64,000 nt of DNA, taken from assembly GCA_030620095.1 (NCBI GenBank), contig JAUTXW010001632.1:276001-340000 (forward strand), in the 5' to 3' direction. Shown piece by piece: positions 26,400 through 37,430 of the stretch (position 1 is its first letter; each line of letters begins with the position of its first letter). This DNA is from Kuschelorhynchus macadamiae. Its lineage: Eukaryota; Arthropoda; Insecta; Coleoptera; Curculionidae. The translations under genes were made by a program, and so were the position numbers. The notes under the pieces are model-generated. The model saw only the letters and a program-made list of their open reading frames with translations, did no database searches and was not told the origin of the DNA.

Positions 26400-28560
26400 A
26401 TTACATGGAATGTAACATATAACAATAAAAAATAATAATAATAAAGTTGTAATAAATGAAAAAACTCCTATGTTATAATTCAGTATAACATAAAACTAGG
26501 TTGAAATAAATATTCTAAAAAAATGTATTCATTTTTATTTTTGTAAAAAAATGCGTTTTTAATTGTTTTTTAAATATTGATAATTTTGTTTTATGTATTA
26601 TACTCTCTGGTAAGTTATTACATATTTTTAAACCATCGTGCAGAATTGATTTTTTCCCAAAGTTACTTTTTACTGTAATGGTCTGTAATTGTAAGCAATG
26701 TCTTTTATCGTGATTATGTAAAGTATTAGATTTTTTAAATATAATATTTGATTTTTTTCCATTATTAACAATAGGAAAAATGCAAATTTTGAAATTATAA
26801 ATATTTTGTAATTTTAAAAATCCGTTAGGTTTATATAGGTTAATAGAAGGTTCCAAATGTGTTAGTTTATAAATACATTTTAGAGTTTTATTTTGCTCTT
26901 TTTTTTTAAAGGTTTAATATGTGACGAACAAGCGGATCCCCAAATTGGAATTTAGAATATATTAAAGAATAATATATGTTTTTTAAGATTTTAATGGTTC
27001 GAAATATCTTGCTTTGTATAATACTCCTATTAATGGAGTTGTAGCGGTTTTTAGACTCTGAATATGATTTTTCCACCTTAAGTTTTCATCTATAATTTAT
27101 TCTAAAAATTTTGTTGTGTTTGAATATTTAATTTTGTTACTGTTTATTCCTATTGGGGAAATACCAGAATTTTTCTTTGTTTTAATTATTAACATAAAAG
27201 AAGATTCACTAAAATTTATTGAAAGTTTGTGAGATTTAAGCCAAGAACAAATTAATTGTAGATCATGTTTTATATCAAAGAATAATTCATTTAAATTATC
27301 AGCACAATAAATAATCGTTATGTCATCCGCAAACAATTGAATATTGCCTTTTAAATTCAATTGAGAAACTGAATTTATATAAATTAAAAATAAAACTGGC
27401 CCCAATATTAATCCCTGTGGTACTCCACAAACTATTTCTTTTTGATTACATATTGCATTATTGATTTGTACAAACCGTCTGCGTTTACTTAGATAATTTT
27501 TAAGTAAATTGTCCCTTATTCCAATATTGTATAATTTTCGTAAAAGAATATCATGATTTACTATGTCAAATGCCTTACACAGATCCAAGGATAGTAAACA
27601 GCATTTTTTATTATTATCAACTTTAATTTGAATATCTGTTATGACGTCCATAACCGCTGTTTCCGTATCCCTGAATCTGCGAAAGCCATATTGTTTATTA
27701 AACAGTAAATGTTCATTTTCCACCAAATATTGATTTAATCTATTATTATTAATTTTTTCTGTTATTTTAGAAAACACTGGTAATATAGATATTGGTCGAT
27801 AATTATTACATTCATATAGTTTTTCACTTTTAAATATTGGAATTATCTTAGCAATTTTCATTTTTTCTGGAAAAATACCTCTATAAATAACAATTTGTGT
27901 TAAAAAAAATTAATATGGAATTAATTCTTTATTTACATATTTAATAATTTTAATAGGAATATTGTCAAAACCAGCAGCTTTTTTTGCATCTAAACCATCA
28001 ATAATTTTTCCCATTTCAGCATTTGGGATATCTTCTGGATCAATAAAAAAAGTCTTTTCTTCTGTGGCTTCAATATAGTCACTCATTGGTTGAATTTTAT
28101 TTGCAAGTTCTTCTATATTTACAAAGTGATTGTTCAATTCTTCATATATAATTTGGGTATCTTCAATTTTCGAATCATTAACCAATAGATAATCAATATT
28201 TGTTTATGTTCTTCTTGTTTGATTTGTTAAAATAAAATTTAATTATCCCAAATTATCTTTTGGTTTTTATTTGAAAATTGTTCTTTAAAATAAATTTTTC
28301 TTATTTCTTTTTTGACAAATTTATTATAGCCATTATAGATTTCTTCAAAATATTTGTTATTTGGGTTATTTTTCTCATTTGCATAAAGGCTATCTCTGTA
28401 TTTAATTAACTTTGCTAATAGAGAAGACTGAACCAAGGTTTGGAATTTTCTTTCATTTTTGCCGATGTATTGTAAGAACTTTTTTCTAAAATTCGTAAAA
28501 TAGCATTATATAATTCGTTTGGGTCTTTAAGAATTTTAATGGTACTATATTAGTATAAAA
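26400..28560 (-). mobile_element. 5'-truncated non-LTR retrotransposon (LINE F) with RT
   Basis: The minus strand runs from a pre-RT region (about 28560, DPNELYNAILRILEKSSYN) through RT to a C-terminal part (MEPSINLYKPNGFLKLQNIY, to 26515) and a 3' tail rich in TTATTATTATT near 26430-26445. The endonuclease is absent. It is consistent with Jockey/CR1-like LINEs; the exact clade is not determined. Confidence 0.85.
27097..28436 (-). pseudogene. Reverse transcriptase domain of LINE F
   Basis: Open frames at 28436-28239, 28185-27910 and 27861-27097 make up most of an RT. Diagnostic blocks: KIAKIIPIFKSEKLYECNNY with RPISILPVFSKI (block 1), CLLSLDLCKAFDIVNHDILL (first catalytic Asp), CGVPQGLILGPVLFLIYINS, and the FADDITIIY catalytic pair near residues 178-182 of the longest frame. 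Frame breaks near 27880 and 28200 mean no complete protein. The longest intact piece (254 aa) keeps all RT catalytic motifs, so decay is moderate. A related C-terminal fragment is at 30205-30600 on the other strand. Confidence 0.88.
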
Positions 28561-29430
28561 ATACAGGATAAACATTTTATGTTCATTTACATGATTTAAA
28601 TAGTGATAAACATTTTAACTGTTAATCCAGTTAAGGGAGAAATAATAATTGCAGCTGTCCATAGAATTTTTTCTTCTCGTAAGAGTATTAAGAATATTCC
28701 TCCTAAATTTTTAAGTGATACGTAAAACTATAGTTATTGTTAAGATCTTTGAATTTTATACAGAGTGGATCAAAACGTTTTTTTGGAAGAAAATAGTTAC
28801 TTATCAACACAATTTTATTAAATATTTTTTTACGTCACCCTGTTCATAAAATTAACATAATTTTCGTAAATACTTAAATCTAGTATAAGAGTCATTTTTA
28901 AATACTATTTATTATATAAGTAATTTAACTGCGTAAAAAAATAAATAGGTACAGTAAATTAACATTACTTGTAACACATTTTGGAAATAACAGATGTTAT
29001 ACCGATGACATTAACAGCATAATTACTAATAATTTTGAAATATTCAAATCTTGGCACAATAGGCTATCAACATGAACAGTTAACCTAAGTAGAAAAACAT
29101 AAATTAAAGTTTTGAAACAAACTCAAACAATTTATTTCCCAACAGTTATTATCTTGTTCAAGAAAAAAAAATAAATCATCAATCTTCTTTTTTGAAATTG
29201 TTCGAAATTTTGACCATTAGCGTGTATTCACAGATTGAACCGAATTATTAGCTGACATTTTACACTGCGTAAAAGCACATGACGTCTAAATTAATTGCAC
29301 GCATTCTGTATCCTTTTTAAATTATGGATGTCACGTGACGGATTTGAGGTTTGTAGATCTCGCTGGCCATCTTAAAGGTCCTGAAGTACCCTTTCAATGG
29401 TTTTCAAAAACAGTGTTTAAATAATTCGTT
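28561..29430. other. Gene 1 intron, no gene seen
   Basis: AT-rich; no recognisable coding frame on either strand. An ACAGAGTGGATC near 28760 may be a degraded mariner-type terminus. Confidence 0.5.
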
Positions 29431-29439
29431 ACCATAATA

Positions 29440-29725
29440 GCATTCTGTGAAGGGGCGCCATCTTGCTGGAACAAAATATTTACCCTATTGCTTCCAAATA
29501 TCCGGGTAGATGATTTTGCAAAAAATCAATACCTCTGCGCTTAAATTGTTGTCGAAAAAATGGGGTCCTATTAATCGACCACCAAGTATACCTGCCCATA
29601 CGTTAAGTTTATACCTTTCTTGAACATTTCTCTGTCTCGTTAAAAAAGGATTTTCATTACTTCAAGAATGCAAATTATTTCTGTTGATACTACCATTTTG
29701 ACTAAATGTACACGGTGTTGAACCT
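29440..29725 (-). pseudogene. Mariner-type transposase fragment
   Basis: The minus strand reads CTFSQNGSINRNNLHS, then VQERYKLNVWAGILGGRLIG and ILFQQDGAPSQN with one frame change between them. These match the region from just after the first catalytic Asp to the second Asp (QQDGAP). Both ends are missing. It is a different copy from the three longer transposases in the window. Confidence 0.8.
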
Positions 29726-30204
29726 TTCACAGTTTTCTTAAATACGCCGATAATAAAATAAAATTTCAGGATCATCATGTCGAAGTCCGAAATAGATTTG
29801 GAAAAGACCAGTCAGTATTAGTGTAAAAAGTATTTAGCTGCACATAATTAGCCGTATCAAACCGATGAAAAATAAACTGGTTATTATTTTTAAGTTGACG
29901 GATATGTGACTACTAAATTAACATACGGTAGAGAATCCATGTCAGTTAGAGGATCGGGGCAGAGCAAAACCGAAGTTCCGACGAATTCTTCAGCAATAAT
30001 CAAATCCAAAATTCAGCCGATACTATTTGGGTGCGGATTAAACTTATGTAAAAACATAGAATTAATTAAGGTTTCTGTAGGTGGTGAATGTAGTTTGAGA
30101 GGTATCAACGTGTAATCCTCCGAATACATATAGAATTCCTTAGAAAAAGTTTATCTCCTTTAGTAGGAATTCTATATAAAATTCGTTGTAAATATTTCAG
30201 TTTA

Positions 30205-30600
30205 GGGATCTGTTAATTTAAAAACATTAAAACATGTATTTTGTTTACAAAATAAAATTATTAAATGTATACATAAACTTCCTTTCCTAGAACCAACAAT
30301 AAATTTATATACAAAATTTGGCTATTTAGATACTAACCATATTTATAAGTTAAAAACATGCATTTTCATTAATTCAATAGTTACAAAAGATAAATTATCC
30401 AATATAGATTTAGAAAAGACATACTATACATAATCATGACACACGACAAACAGATTTATTAAATACAACTGATATTCGAAGCAATTTTGCAAAAAAAAAT
30501 GTATTAATTAGTGGTTTATAAATATATTATGAATTACCAACACATTTACGCAGAATACAAACTTTAATAAAATTTAAAAAGGAAATACATTTAAATATCG
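30205..30600 (+). pseudogene. LINE C-terminal fragment
   Basis: The frame FCLQNKIIKCIHKLPFLEPT continues NLYTKFGYLDTNHIYKLKTC and then breaks. This is the region after RT in LINE F on the minus strand (compare EPSINLYKPNGFLKLQNIYN). The fragment is severely 5'-truncated; the end near 30600 fades into AT-rich sequence. Confidence 0.65.
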
Positions 30601-31614
30601 TTATTTGTGTGTTGTATTTCTTGTAGTAATCGATTGATGTCGAAAATATCGACGTTTTATAACGATACTCATGTTATTATTATGAGTCATTATAAAATTC
30701 AGCCAATCGATATTTTTTTCTAAAAGATCGAAAAAAGACATCATGTTTTTATAAGGGATGTTGCATCCCTATTTGAATTACAACTAAAAGTACGATATGC
30801 TTCAGTTCGGTAATTTAAATGAAAGTACTTTCGATTTAAAATTTTTACATTAGTCAAACAAAATAAATGAGGTTGCAATTGGAAGAACAGATTTTTAGAA
30901 ACGTAGGCACCCTCTGTCTTCTTGAGAACGAACTGCTGATAGTTTGACCCGAAACAGAAAATGTCGAGATCTACATTTTTGTCCTTACACTTTTTTTCCT
31001 CCGACGAACAGGAAACGTGATAAATAGATGTTTTAAGGTGGCGGTGTAGGAAGACAGATAGACAGACGCCAACTGGGTATTTTACCTTTTGACCACCAAA
31101 AACAACATATAAAAAATGCAGCACTAGTCCTATAGTATTAATCCAATCAAAAGCATTTCCAACTATTCTATGACTATAGTTTCGATAAGAGCAAGATTAG
31201 TAGGTTTTTTGAAGAAAGCCATTTTGACAGTCTGAAACAATGTTATAAATCTCCAAAAAACCAACCAAATGAAAAATTAAAAATTTTAGTAATTTGTCTT
31301 TAATTACTTGCTGTAATTTGTTATGTTGTCACTTAGACCTTTTTGAAGATTGTATGCATTTGCTTTCTTTAATGACCACGAAAATTTGTCACAAAGAAAT
31401 GATTTATTTATTAAAAATGAAAGTGTAGGGATATACAACGGTTAGCAGATTTTAAGACATTTCCAGTGTCAGGGGCAGATGTTTTGCATGTCGATAAAAT
31501 GCTTGTTAAAGATGTCCCAAACTTTACAGTATGTCCATCTTGTAGATGTTTAATGTTAAGTGATGTATTTCTTTTCTTCACGTGTAATTATGTTTTAACA
31601 TGTTACATTTTCAG
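30601..31614. other. Gene 1 intron end, no gene seen
   Basis: Includes a palindrome-like stretch around 30620-30720 ('atcgattgatgtcgaaaatatcgac' and its partial complement) and an AGACAGATAGACAGACGCC tract near 31050. No supported gene. A + frame that reaches the terminal exon begins inside this intron and is run-through upstream of 31615. Confidence 0.5.
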
Positions 31615-31918
31615 ATCTTCACCTAAACACATTGAGCGCGATATAGTGGACGAAGGTCTGTCGACATTGGGAGGTGAAATGTGCAGTTCGCTCAGTGAAC
31701 CACCGCCAGATATGTTCGATTTGTCTTCAATTACACACAAAGAGGAGGAGATCTCAAGCGACATATCGTCAATTCCCGAACCCGAAACTCTGTCGATAAA
31801 TAGCGAGAACTCTGGGGAAATACCTCTCCAGCCCCCGATCGTTGCTAGTATCAACGACTTGAAACGGCCAGGAGACGATTCGGATGAACCCTACGACAAG
31901 AGGCCACGATTTGACTGA
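31615..31918 (+). CDS. Gene 1, terminal coding exon
   Basis: The acceptor ACATTTTCAG gives the remaining base of the split Lys codon, followed by SSPKHIERDIVDEGL, CSSLSEPPPDMFDLSS and a C-terminus ending DKRPRFD before TGA at 31916-31918. KR-x-R near the end could act as a nuclear localisation signal, so I infer a nuclear protein. It is acidic and Ser-rich with low hydrophobicity, hence probably disordered. Joining the six exons gives 473 residues with no internal stop. I do not recognise the family; no catalytic or DNA-binding domain is visible in this C-terminal part. Confidence 0.85.
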
Positions 31919-33584
31919 TATGACGTAAAGTTTTTAAGTGTATATAGATTGTAAATTTTTTGGGAACCGATCTTAAGGGCGAATGCGGAAAGTGGCGTGG
32001 GCTTGGTTTTTTTCTAAGTTAAGACTAAATCTTTAAACATCTGCTTAATATTTCTTTTGTGATGATATTTTTACTAAAGTTTGATGTTCAGGTATAGAAC
32101 AGTTCACCTTTCAGTAAGGCAATATATAATTTTTTCTAGGACTTATGAATCTTATATTACTTAGGTTTACCTAACCTAACCTAAAGCAATATAAAAATCA
32201 TATAAAGTCAAATTTACGTAAAGAATTGTATTTTTTCTTTTGTAAACTATGTCTTGATCTATCTTCCCACATAAAGAATATCTTAACATAATTGAAAACA
32301 ATCAGTCTTCAGTAATAGTTGCTGTAATATTGCCATTTTTTCCTCGGAAATATAAGGTAAGCCCCTTTTTTAAACAAGACCTTGCCCCAAGCCTGGTTAT
32401 TAGTTTGATGCCAATTATATTATAACACAAAAATCTAATTCACAGTACTATTTTACCAAGTAAAGTCATATAGGTGAAAATGGTTTCTCTTAAGTTTAAG
32501 TTGCGACATTTAATAATATTGAAGGTTCCAGATTTTAAACTAGGATTTTCTGATTCCTCTTCAGAAGTGTGTGGTTTATACTTGTTTATACAAACGCATG
32601 TTTTGCGTTGATAATCAGCTTATTAGAAGTTGAGAAAATCGAATGTCTTGTGAATGCAACATTAAATTATATTGCATGACAAGTCGAAATATAAGATTTT
32701 TAAGTGCAATATTTTAATAAACTTCAAAACACACATTAATATTTAAAAATGAGCAATTTTTAGACAACTCGAATTAATTTATAGTTCAATTATATTTGAA
32801 ACCATTTAATTGATTTTAATGCATTTTGATTTAGCTATACAGAGAGAGCTATTGAAATGGAATGTGACTCTTCTCATGTTTTTCATTATAAATAAACATC
32901 ACTATCAATATAAATAAACATCGAATAGGATATGGTTCAGATAACTATAATCCTCGGTGTATGTGACAAGTCAACTAAACTTTACTTAAACTGACTTAGT
33001 ACAATTTAGTAATAAAGAGAGTGGATAGTCATACATAATGAAATGAAATAATTTGGGTAATAGATGTAAAAAACGGATTTGGAAGTCCATCTTAGAATAA
33101 CCTAGCCCCTATACACTCATACATTTTGAGAACTGTTTAACAGTTTCCAAAATTGTTTTAAATGGAGAATTTGTTTATTTTTTTTTTCTTTTTGTAAATA
33201 GTTGTTATCTTGTACGGTTTGTACATAAACAAAAAAGCTTTTTATTCATATCTTTTATATTGATCAGTTATAATTAGGTATGTTGTGCAGTGCATATATT
33301 TTCATTCCTAATTTAATAAAACATATTTTCTTCAAGTTTTGTATTGTTTGACTTTAAAGTTTATTCTAATGTTAATTAGCCTGCTGAGGGGATGGAAATA
33401 TAGGCTATTAAATAAATTTAAGCACATTTACATAGCCGTCATATTTAAAGTGTTAGAAGTAGAATTCCTTATTGTAACAGCAATCATGTGAACCTGAAAT
33501 TTATTAGATCATCTTTTTAAGGTTATTGGAATTGCCTGTGTATGAATTTAGATTAGTTAAAATTTCAGCTGTATGTTTAATAAA
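31919..33584 (+). other. Gene 1 putative 3' UTR with candidate poly(A) signals
   Basis: Non-coding sequence after the stop, with canonical AATAAA at 32716, 33315 and 33579. Which is used cannot be told from sequence; the 33315 site, followed by a T/G-rich stretch (TTTTGTATTGTTTGACTTT), looks best. Confidence 0.5.
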
Positions 33585-34100
33585 TAATAATATATTATTT
33601 ATAATAAAGTATATTTTGTGTTTGCACTTCGTACTGCTTAAATATAGAAAAAAATATTTCTTAATGTTTCTGTAGAATAATTCTTCAGTTACGTTTTAAC
33701 AAGTTTAAACAAGTATATTGGTAAGGAAACTCAATTGCATAAACCAGCTTTCATTTATCTATATATTATATATACCTAGGCTTTTCAACACTATTTTTTG
33801 TATTGTTTTATTTTTTCTATAAAACCAATACGTTTTTCTTCAATTACATTTCTAGACGATGCGGTGCCTTTGAATTGTGCTTAATAGGAATCTACAAGTA
33901 GTCCCGAGTTGAAGAGAGTATATTCAGTCGCGAATTCGATATTTATTTATTTATGTATTTGAATATTACTGGATCATTCCACATACATTGATTCACAGTT
34001 TACTGAGTTAACTATAAAATATATCAAAATATTTTTGATAGAAAGGGTTTAGATTTACATTTATTATTATATATTCCAATTTTATAATCCATTTTTACAT
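33585..34100. other. Spacer, no gene seen
   Basis: AT-rich sequence after the probable end of gene 1; nothing recognised. Confidence 0.5.
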
Positions 34101-34770
34101 TTGTGTGGAGTATTTAAGAATGCACAACAAAAGTCAAAATGGCGGCGCCAATATAGCGAACGAATTTTGTCATTTGTACAGATTCGCCTGAATAATCGGT
34201 ATCTAGGAGTATTTAAGAATGAAATTTTAATCAATATTTGAGAATTAAAAATGGCGTAGTCAACACGGCAGAGTAATTTTAACATTTTTAGATATTTGAC
34301 TAAAATTCAGCATTTGGGGGTATTTAAGACTGCACGCCATGAACTTTTGTCAACATTTAAAAATTCAAAATATAGGTGCAAACATGGCGGCGGAATGTTA
34401 ACATTTGTGTAGATTTGACTGAATGTCGGCATCTGGGGGTATTTAGAAATTCATATAATAAATATTTTAAAAAATCAAGTAGGAATGCCAAGATCAAAAT
34501 ACAAGAGTTCTAACCACACTACACCAACCAGTTTATATCATCTGCTGATGATGCTAGCTTGATTAGCGAAACGCGCGTCCAGGACGTAACAAGTTGTGGT
34601 GTAGTGTGGTTAGAACTTTTGTATTTTGATCTATCTTTCACCACAGGTTCCAGTGTTAGGACTAGAAATGCCAAGATTGTGCGCGAATTTTCACATTTAT
34701 ACAAATTTGATTAATAATCGATGGGCACAAGGGAGTATTTAAAACTGCATATCATGATTTCTTTTGCCAA
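34101..34770 (+). repeat. Degenerate ~110-130 bp tandem repeat
   Basis: A phrase close to 'gggtatttaagactgcacaccatgaattttgtcaacattt', then 'aaaatggcgg', 'taacatttgtacagatttgactga' and 'atcggcatctggggg', recurs about four times to 34450 and once more at 34680-34770. The gap is filled by the small mobile element at 34495-34666. Confidence 0.7.
34495..34666 (+). mobile_element. Small mobile element with hammerhead-ribozyme-like core (copy 1)
   Basis: The 172-bp insert is flanked by an 11-bp direct repeat, AATGCCAAGAT (34484-34494 and 34667-34677), so it is mobile. It begins with a 32-bp arm (CAAAATACAAGAGTTCTAAC...) complementary to 34598-34629, forming a long outer stem. Inside is CTGATGA (34545-34551), a stem-loop GCTA...TAGC, GAAAC (34568-34572) and a stem III candidate ACG (34571-34573) with CGT (34585-34587), followed by A. 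This order matches hammerhead ribozymes, which are known in Penelope-like retroelements and retrozymes. An extra T follows the CTGATGA and stem I is separated from the core by about 8 nt, so self-cleavage is unproven. Confidence 0.65.
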
Positions 34771-35299
34771 CATTTTGCTACTATGATTAAAATTGTTTTA
34801 ATGTAAACGTCTTTTCTGGATTTACCAATACTAAAATTGACGCACGCTAAAAGGCAAAAGTTGAAATTACAAATGTCACAAAAGTAAGATAAAAGATTTC
34901 AAGAGATGAATCTTTGAGTATTAATAAGACGACATATTCCAATAAAAATGTATTCTTAATTTAATATCTTTGATACAGTGTGTTTAAAATTAAAGGCAAA
35001 AACTATACATATTTCTTTAATTTATACAATTTATTGAAGCTCGGCATGTTGCCTACACAGGTTAAAAGGATTTTTTTTGCTAAATCAACTTTTTGGATTT
35101 CCACCAAGGCATGTGTCTGTTTTTATTATTTGTATAATTACGACAATTTTATAAGAACATTTCTTGTAATAAACAATTAAGTATATTTTTTTTTAAAATT
35201 AAGGCATGTCTAATTTATGTATTTTCACAGCACAAAAGGCGTTCTATAAGACATTCTTGAAATTATATCTAGAAAAATTGGTTACTTGGTTTTTGTGTA

Positions 35300-35690
35300 A
35301 ACCTTAAAACCAATCGAATAAATAGTTTTTCAGACCGAATCTTTAAATATTTAATTAGGCCGCCGCGCCATTTTGAATTTGTATCCAAATTTTTACCAGT
35401 TCATCCCTCTATAATACTTGATTTTTGAGCAAAATTTAAAAATAATCGATGAAATAGTTTTTTGCACTGATTTTTATATCATTTTATTGGGCCGCCATTT
35501 TGGATTTGTATCAAAATTTACCAGTTGATGCTCATGTCGCACACAATTTTTCTGCAAAATTTGGAATAAACTGAATAAGTAGTGTTTTAATAATATTTTT
35601 TTTTAACAATTTAATAGCCCGCTATTTTTTTCGCTATAATGGATTTTTACCAAAATATTCAAATTCCAAACAATTTACTTGTCAAAATTA
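35300..35690 (+). repeat. Partial copy of the ACTTCCCTCGT repeat family
   Basis: Contains 'cagaccgaatctttaaatatttaattaggccgcc', GCCGCCATTTTGGATTTGTA and similar blocks in the order seen in the full copies. Terminal repeats are not visible here. Confidence 0.6.
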
Positions 35691-35908
35691 ACAATAATCA
35701 CTGTAGGTTGTATATTTAAATTTCCTAAGGTACTGACAAAAGGGACAGCCCCTCGATTAGGGAACCATTTGACATTATGCACCGGTGCATATGCGATGCT
35801 GCCCCAAGACATAAAAACTAAGGATTATTTTTTAACTGGTATTGGCTAAGTTTACAAAAATTTAAGTAACTAATTGTAATTTAGCGCATATGGGTGGAAT
35901 GTGGATGG

Positions 35909-35910
<2 letters not shown>

Positions 35911-35968
<58 letters not shown>
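35911..35968. repeat. (TA)n microsatellite, about 58 bp
   Basis: Pure TA tract bordering the GC-richer block that follows. Confidence 0.95.
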
Positions 35969-35974
<6 letters not shown>

Positions 35975-36195
35975 TTTAAAATACTCAATGTGCGGAGACG
36001 GAGCCCCAGAGCAAGGGAGAGCGGAACCAGCGGCAGGGTCGACAGGAACAAAACGGGATCACATGCAAAATGCCATCGGATGGGACCATCGGAAAAACTT
36101 AACAGTAAGCCGATCCCATGTTCTATCCAAAAGAGAACATGACTGTGACATCATTTATGATATTTATTTCAAGCAGAAACAAATAAAATAAATAT
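35969..36195 (+). other. GC-richer block of unknown origin
   Basis: About 120 bp (35990-36110) is much richer in G+C than its surroundings and opens two overlapping frames (for example RAEPAAGSTGTKRDHMQNAI). It ends with AAACAAATAAAATAAATATC, which resembles a LINE-type 3' tail. It may be the 3' end of a LINE or a captured coding fragment; I recognise neither. Confidence 0.3.
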
Positions 36196-36379
36196 CACTC
36201 CAAACCAAACCGCCGAAAATAAATCTGAAATAAGAGTTATTAAAAATCGCTATTTTATTTATTTTTTTAATTATACGCATGTGTGTTAGTGAGGAAAAAC
36301 CGAATAGAATAATAAAATTCAAATATTGAGCTAACTGAAAATGAGGATTAAAATATTAAAATTTATAATAATTGATCTT

Positions 36380-37284
36380 GATCTTGTAATAATGAAATTT
36401 TTATATGTTTGCTAAAACTCTTAAGCGAGAGATGTTTTATATTAACAGGCAAGGCATTCCATATCTGGATAGCAACAAAGATAAAGGAGCGCTGAAAGGC
36501 GGCAGTGCTGTGCCGTGGTATAACGAAGTTTTGATTGTTTCTGGTACCATGTGTATGTGTGTAATGGTTGAAATTTTTGAAGCTAAATAATTCGGCCGGT
36601 CGCCTTTTATTACGCGATAAATAAAACTGTGTATATGTTATATTTTCTGCGGTTTTGCATATTTAATATTCTTTCATTGTTTAAATAGGGAGTGATGTGG
36701 TTCATAAATGGAATATTATATGAAACTCTCAAAACTATTTTGCACTTTCTGTATCATTCCCCTAGTGCGGGTTGTTAAGGAATCGCCATATACAACATCC
36801 CCACAATCGAACAAAGAAAGTACTAGGGTTTCGCATAAATAGTATTTTTGTTTTGATGGAAGTACATTTTTTAAATTATATAAATTTCTAATCCGGAGAA
36901 ATGCTGCTTTTAGTTTAATCTTAATGTGTGACTCAAAAGCGAATGAACTGTCAAATGTTATACCAAAGTTTCTGCATTGGTCCGCAATAGGAATTTCAAG
37001 GCCGTTTAGATGTATTTTTAAGTTACTTTCTATATTTTCCTAACTTTTTTATTGCTTTCTAGAATTAAAATTTTGGATTTTGAAGCATTTAAATTCAAAT
37101 TATGTTTTTTTGCAAAAGTATCTATGTTTTTTAGGTCAGAAATGAAGTTTTCTTTTTTAGTGTCTATGTCGAACCTATTAATTGCCGTATATAATTGGGA
37201 ATCGTCGCCATATTGTTGGACTTTTGCGTCCCTTACCTCTTTGCACGTATCCCAAACATAAATTGAAAATAGCAACGGTGACAA
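36380..37284 (-). pseudogene. LINE RT and C-terminal fragment
   Basis: 37284-37030 on the minus strand reads MSPLLFSIYVWDTCKEVRDA then VQQYGDDSQLYTAINRFDID, containing the YGDD form of the RT catalytic motif and, later, LNLNASKSKILIL, typical after it. Frames below 37030 keep LINE C-terminal similarity (YYLCETLVLSLFDCGDVVYG, then HHSLF and NYLASKISTITHIH) with several breaks. The 5' half is missing, and the edge at about 37285 joins a fragment of the ACTTCCCTCGT repeat family. Confidence 0.82.
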
Positions 37285-37287
37285 GAT

Positions 37288-37430
37288 AGAACCACGTCAT
37301 CCTCGTATGAACTTTAATTTTTAACGAAAAATTTGAAGTAAATAGGGTAAGTAGTTTTCAGCTTTGTCGCGGACAGACATAGATACAGATCGACGGAATT
37401 GAGAAAACATTTTTTTTGGGACTAGGAAGG
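37288..37430 (+). repeat. Fragment of the ACTTCCCTCGT repeat family
   Basis: Contains the 'gtcatcctcgtatgaactttaatttttaacg', 'aatagggtaagtagttttcagctttgtcgcgga' and ACGGAATTGAGAAAACAT blocks. Confidence 0.65.

Noticed and set aside
31466..31614. Upstream part of the 31466-31918 open frame as coding
   Set aside because: A strong acceptor at 31613-31614 and exon phase show that only the part from 31615 belongs to gene 1; the rest is intron read-through.
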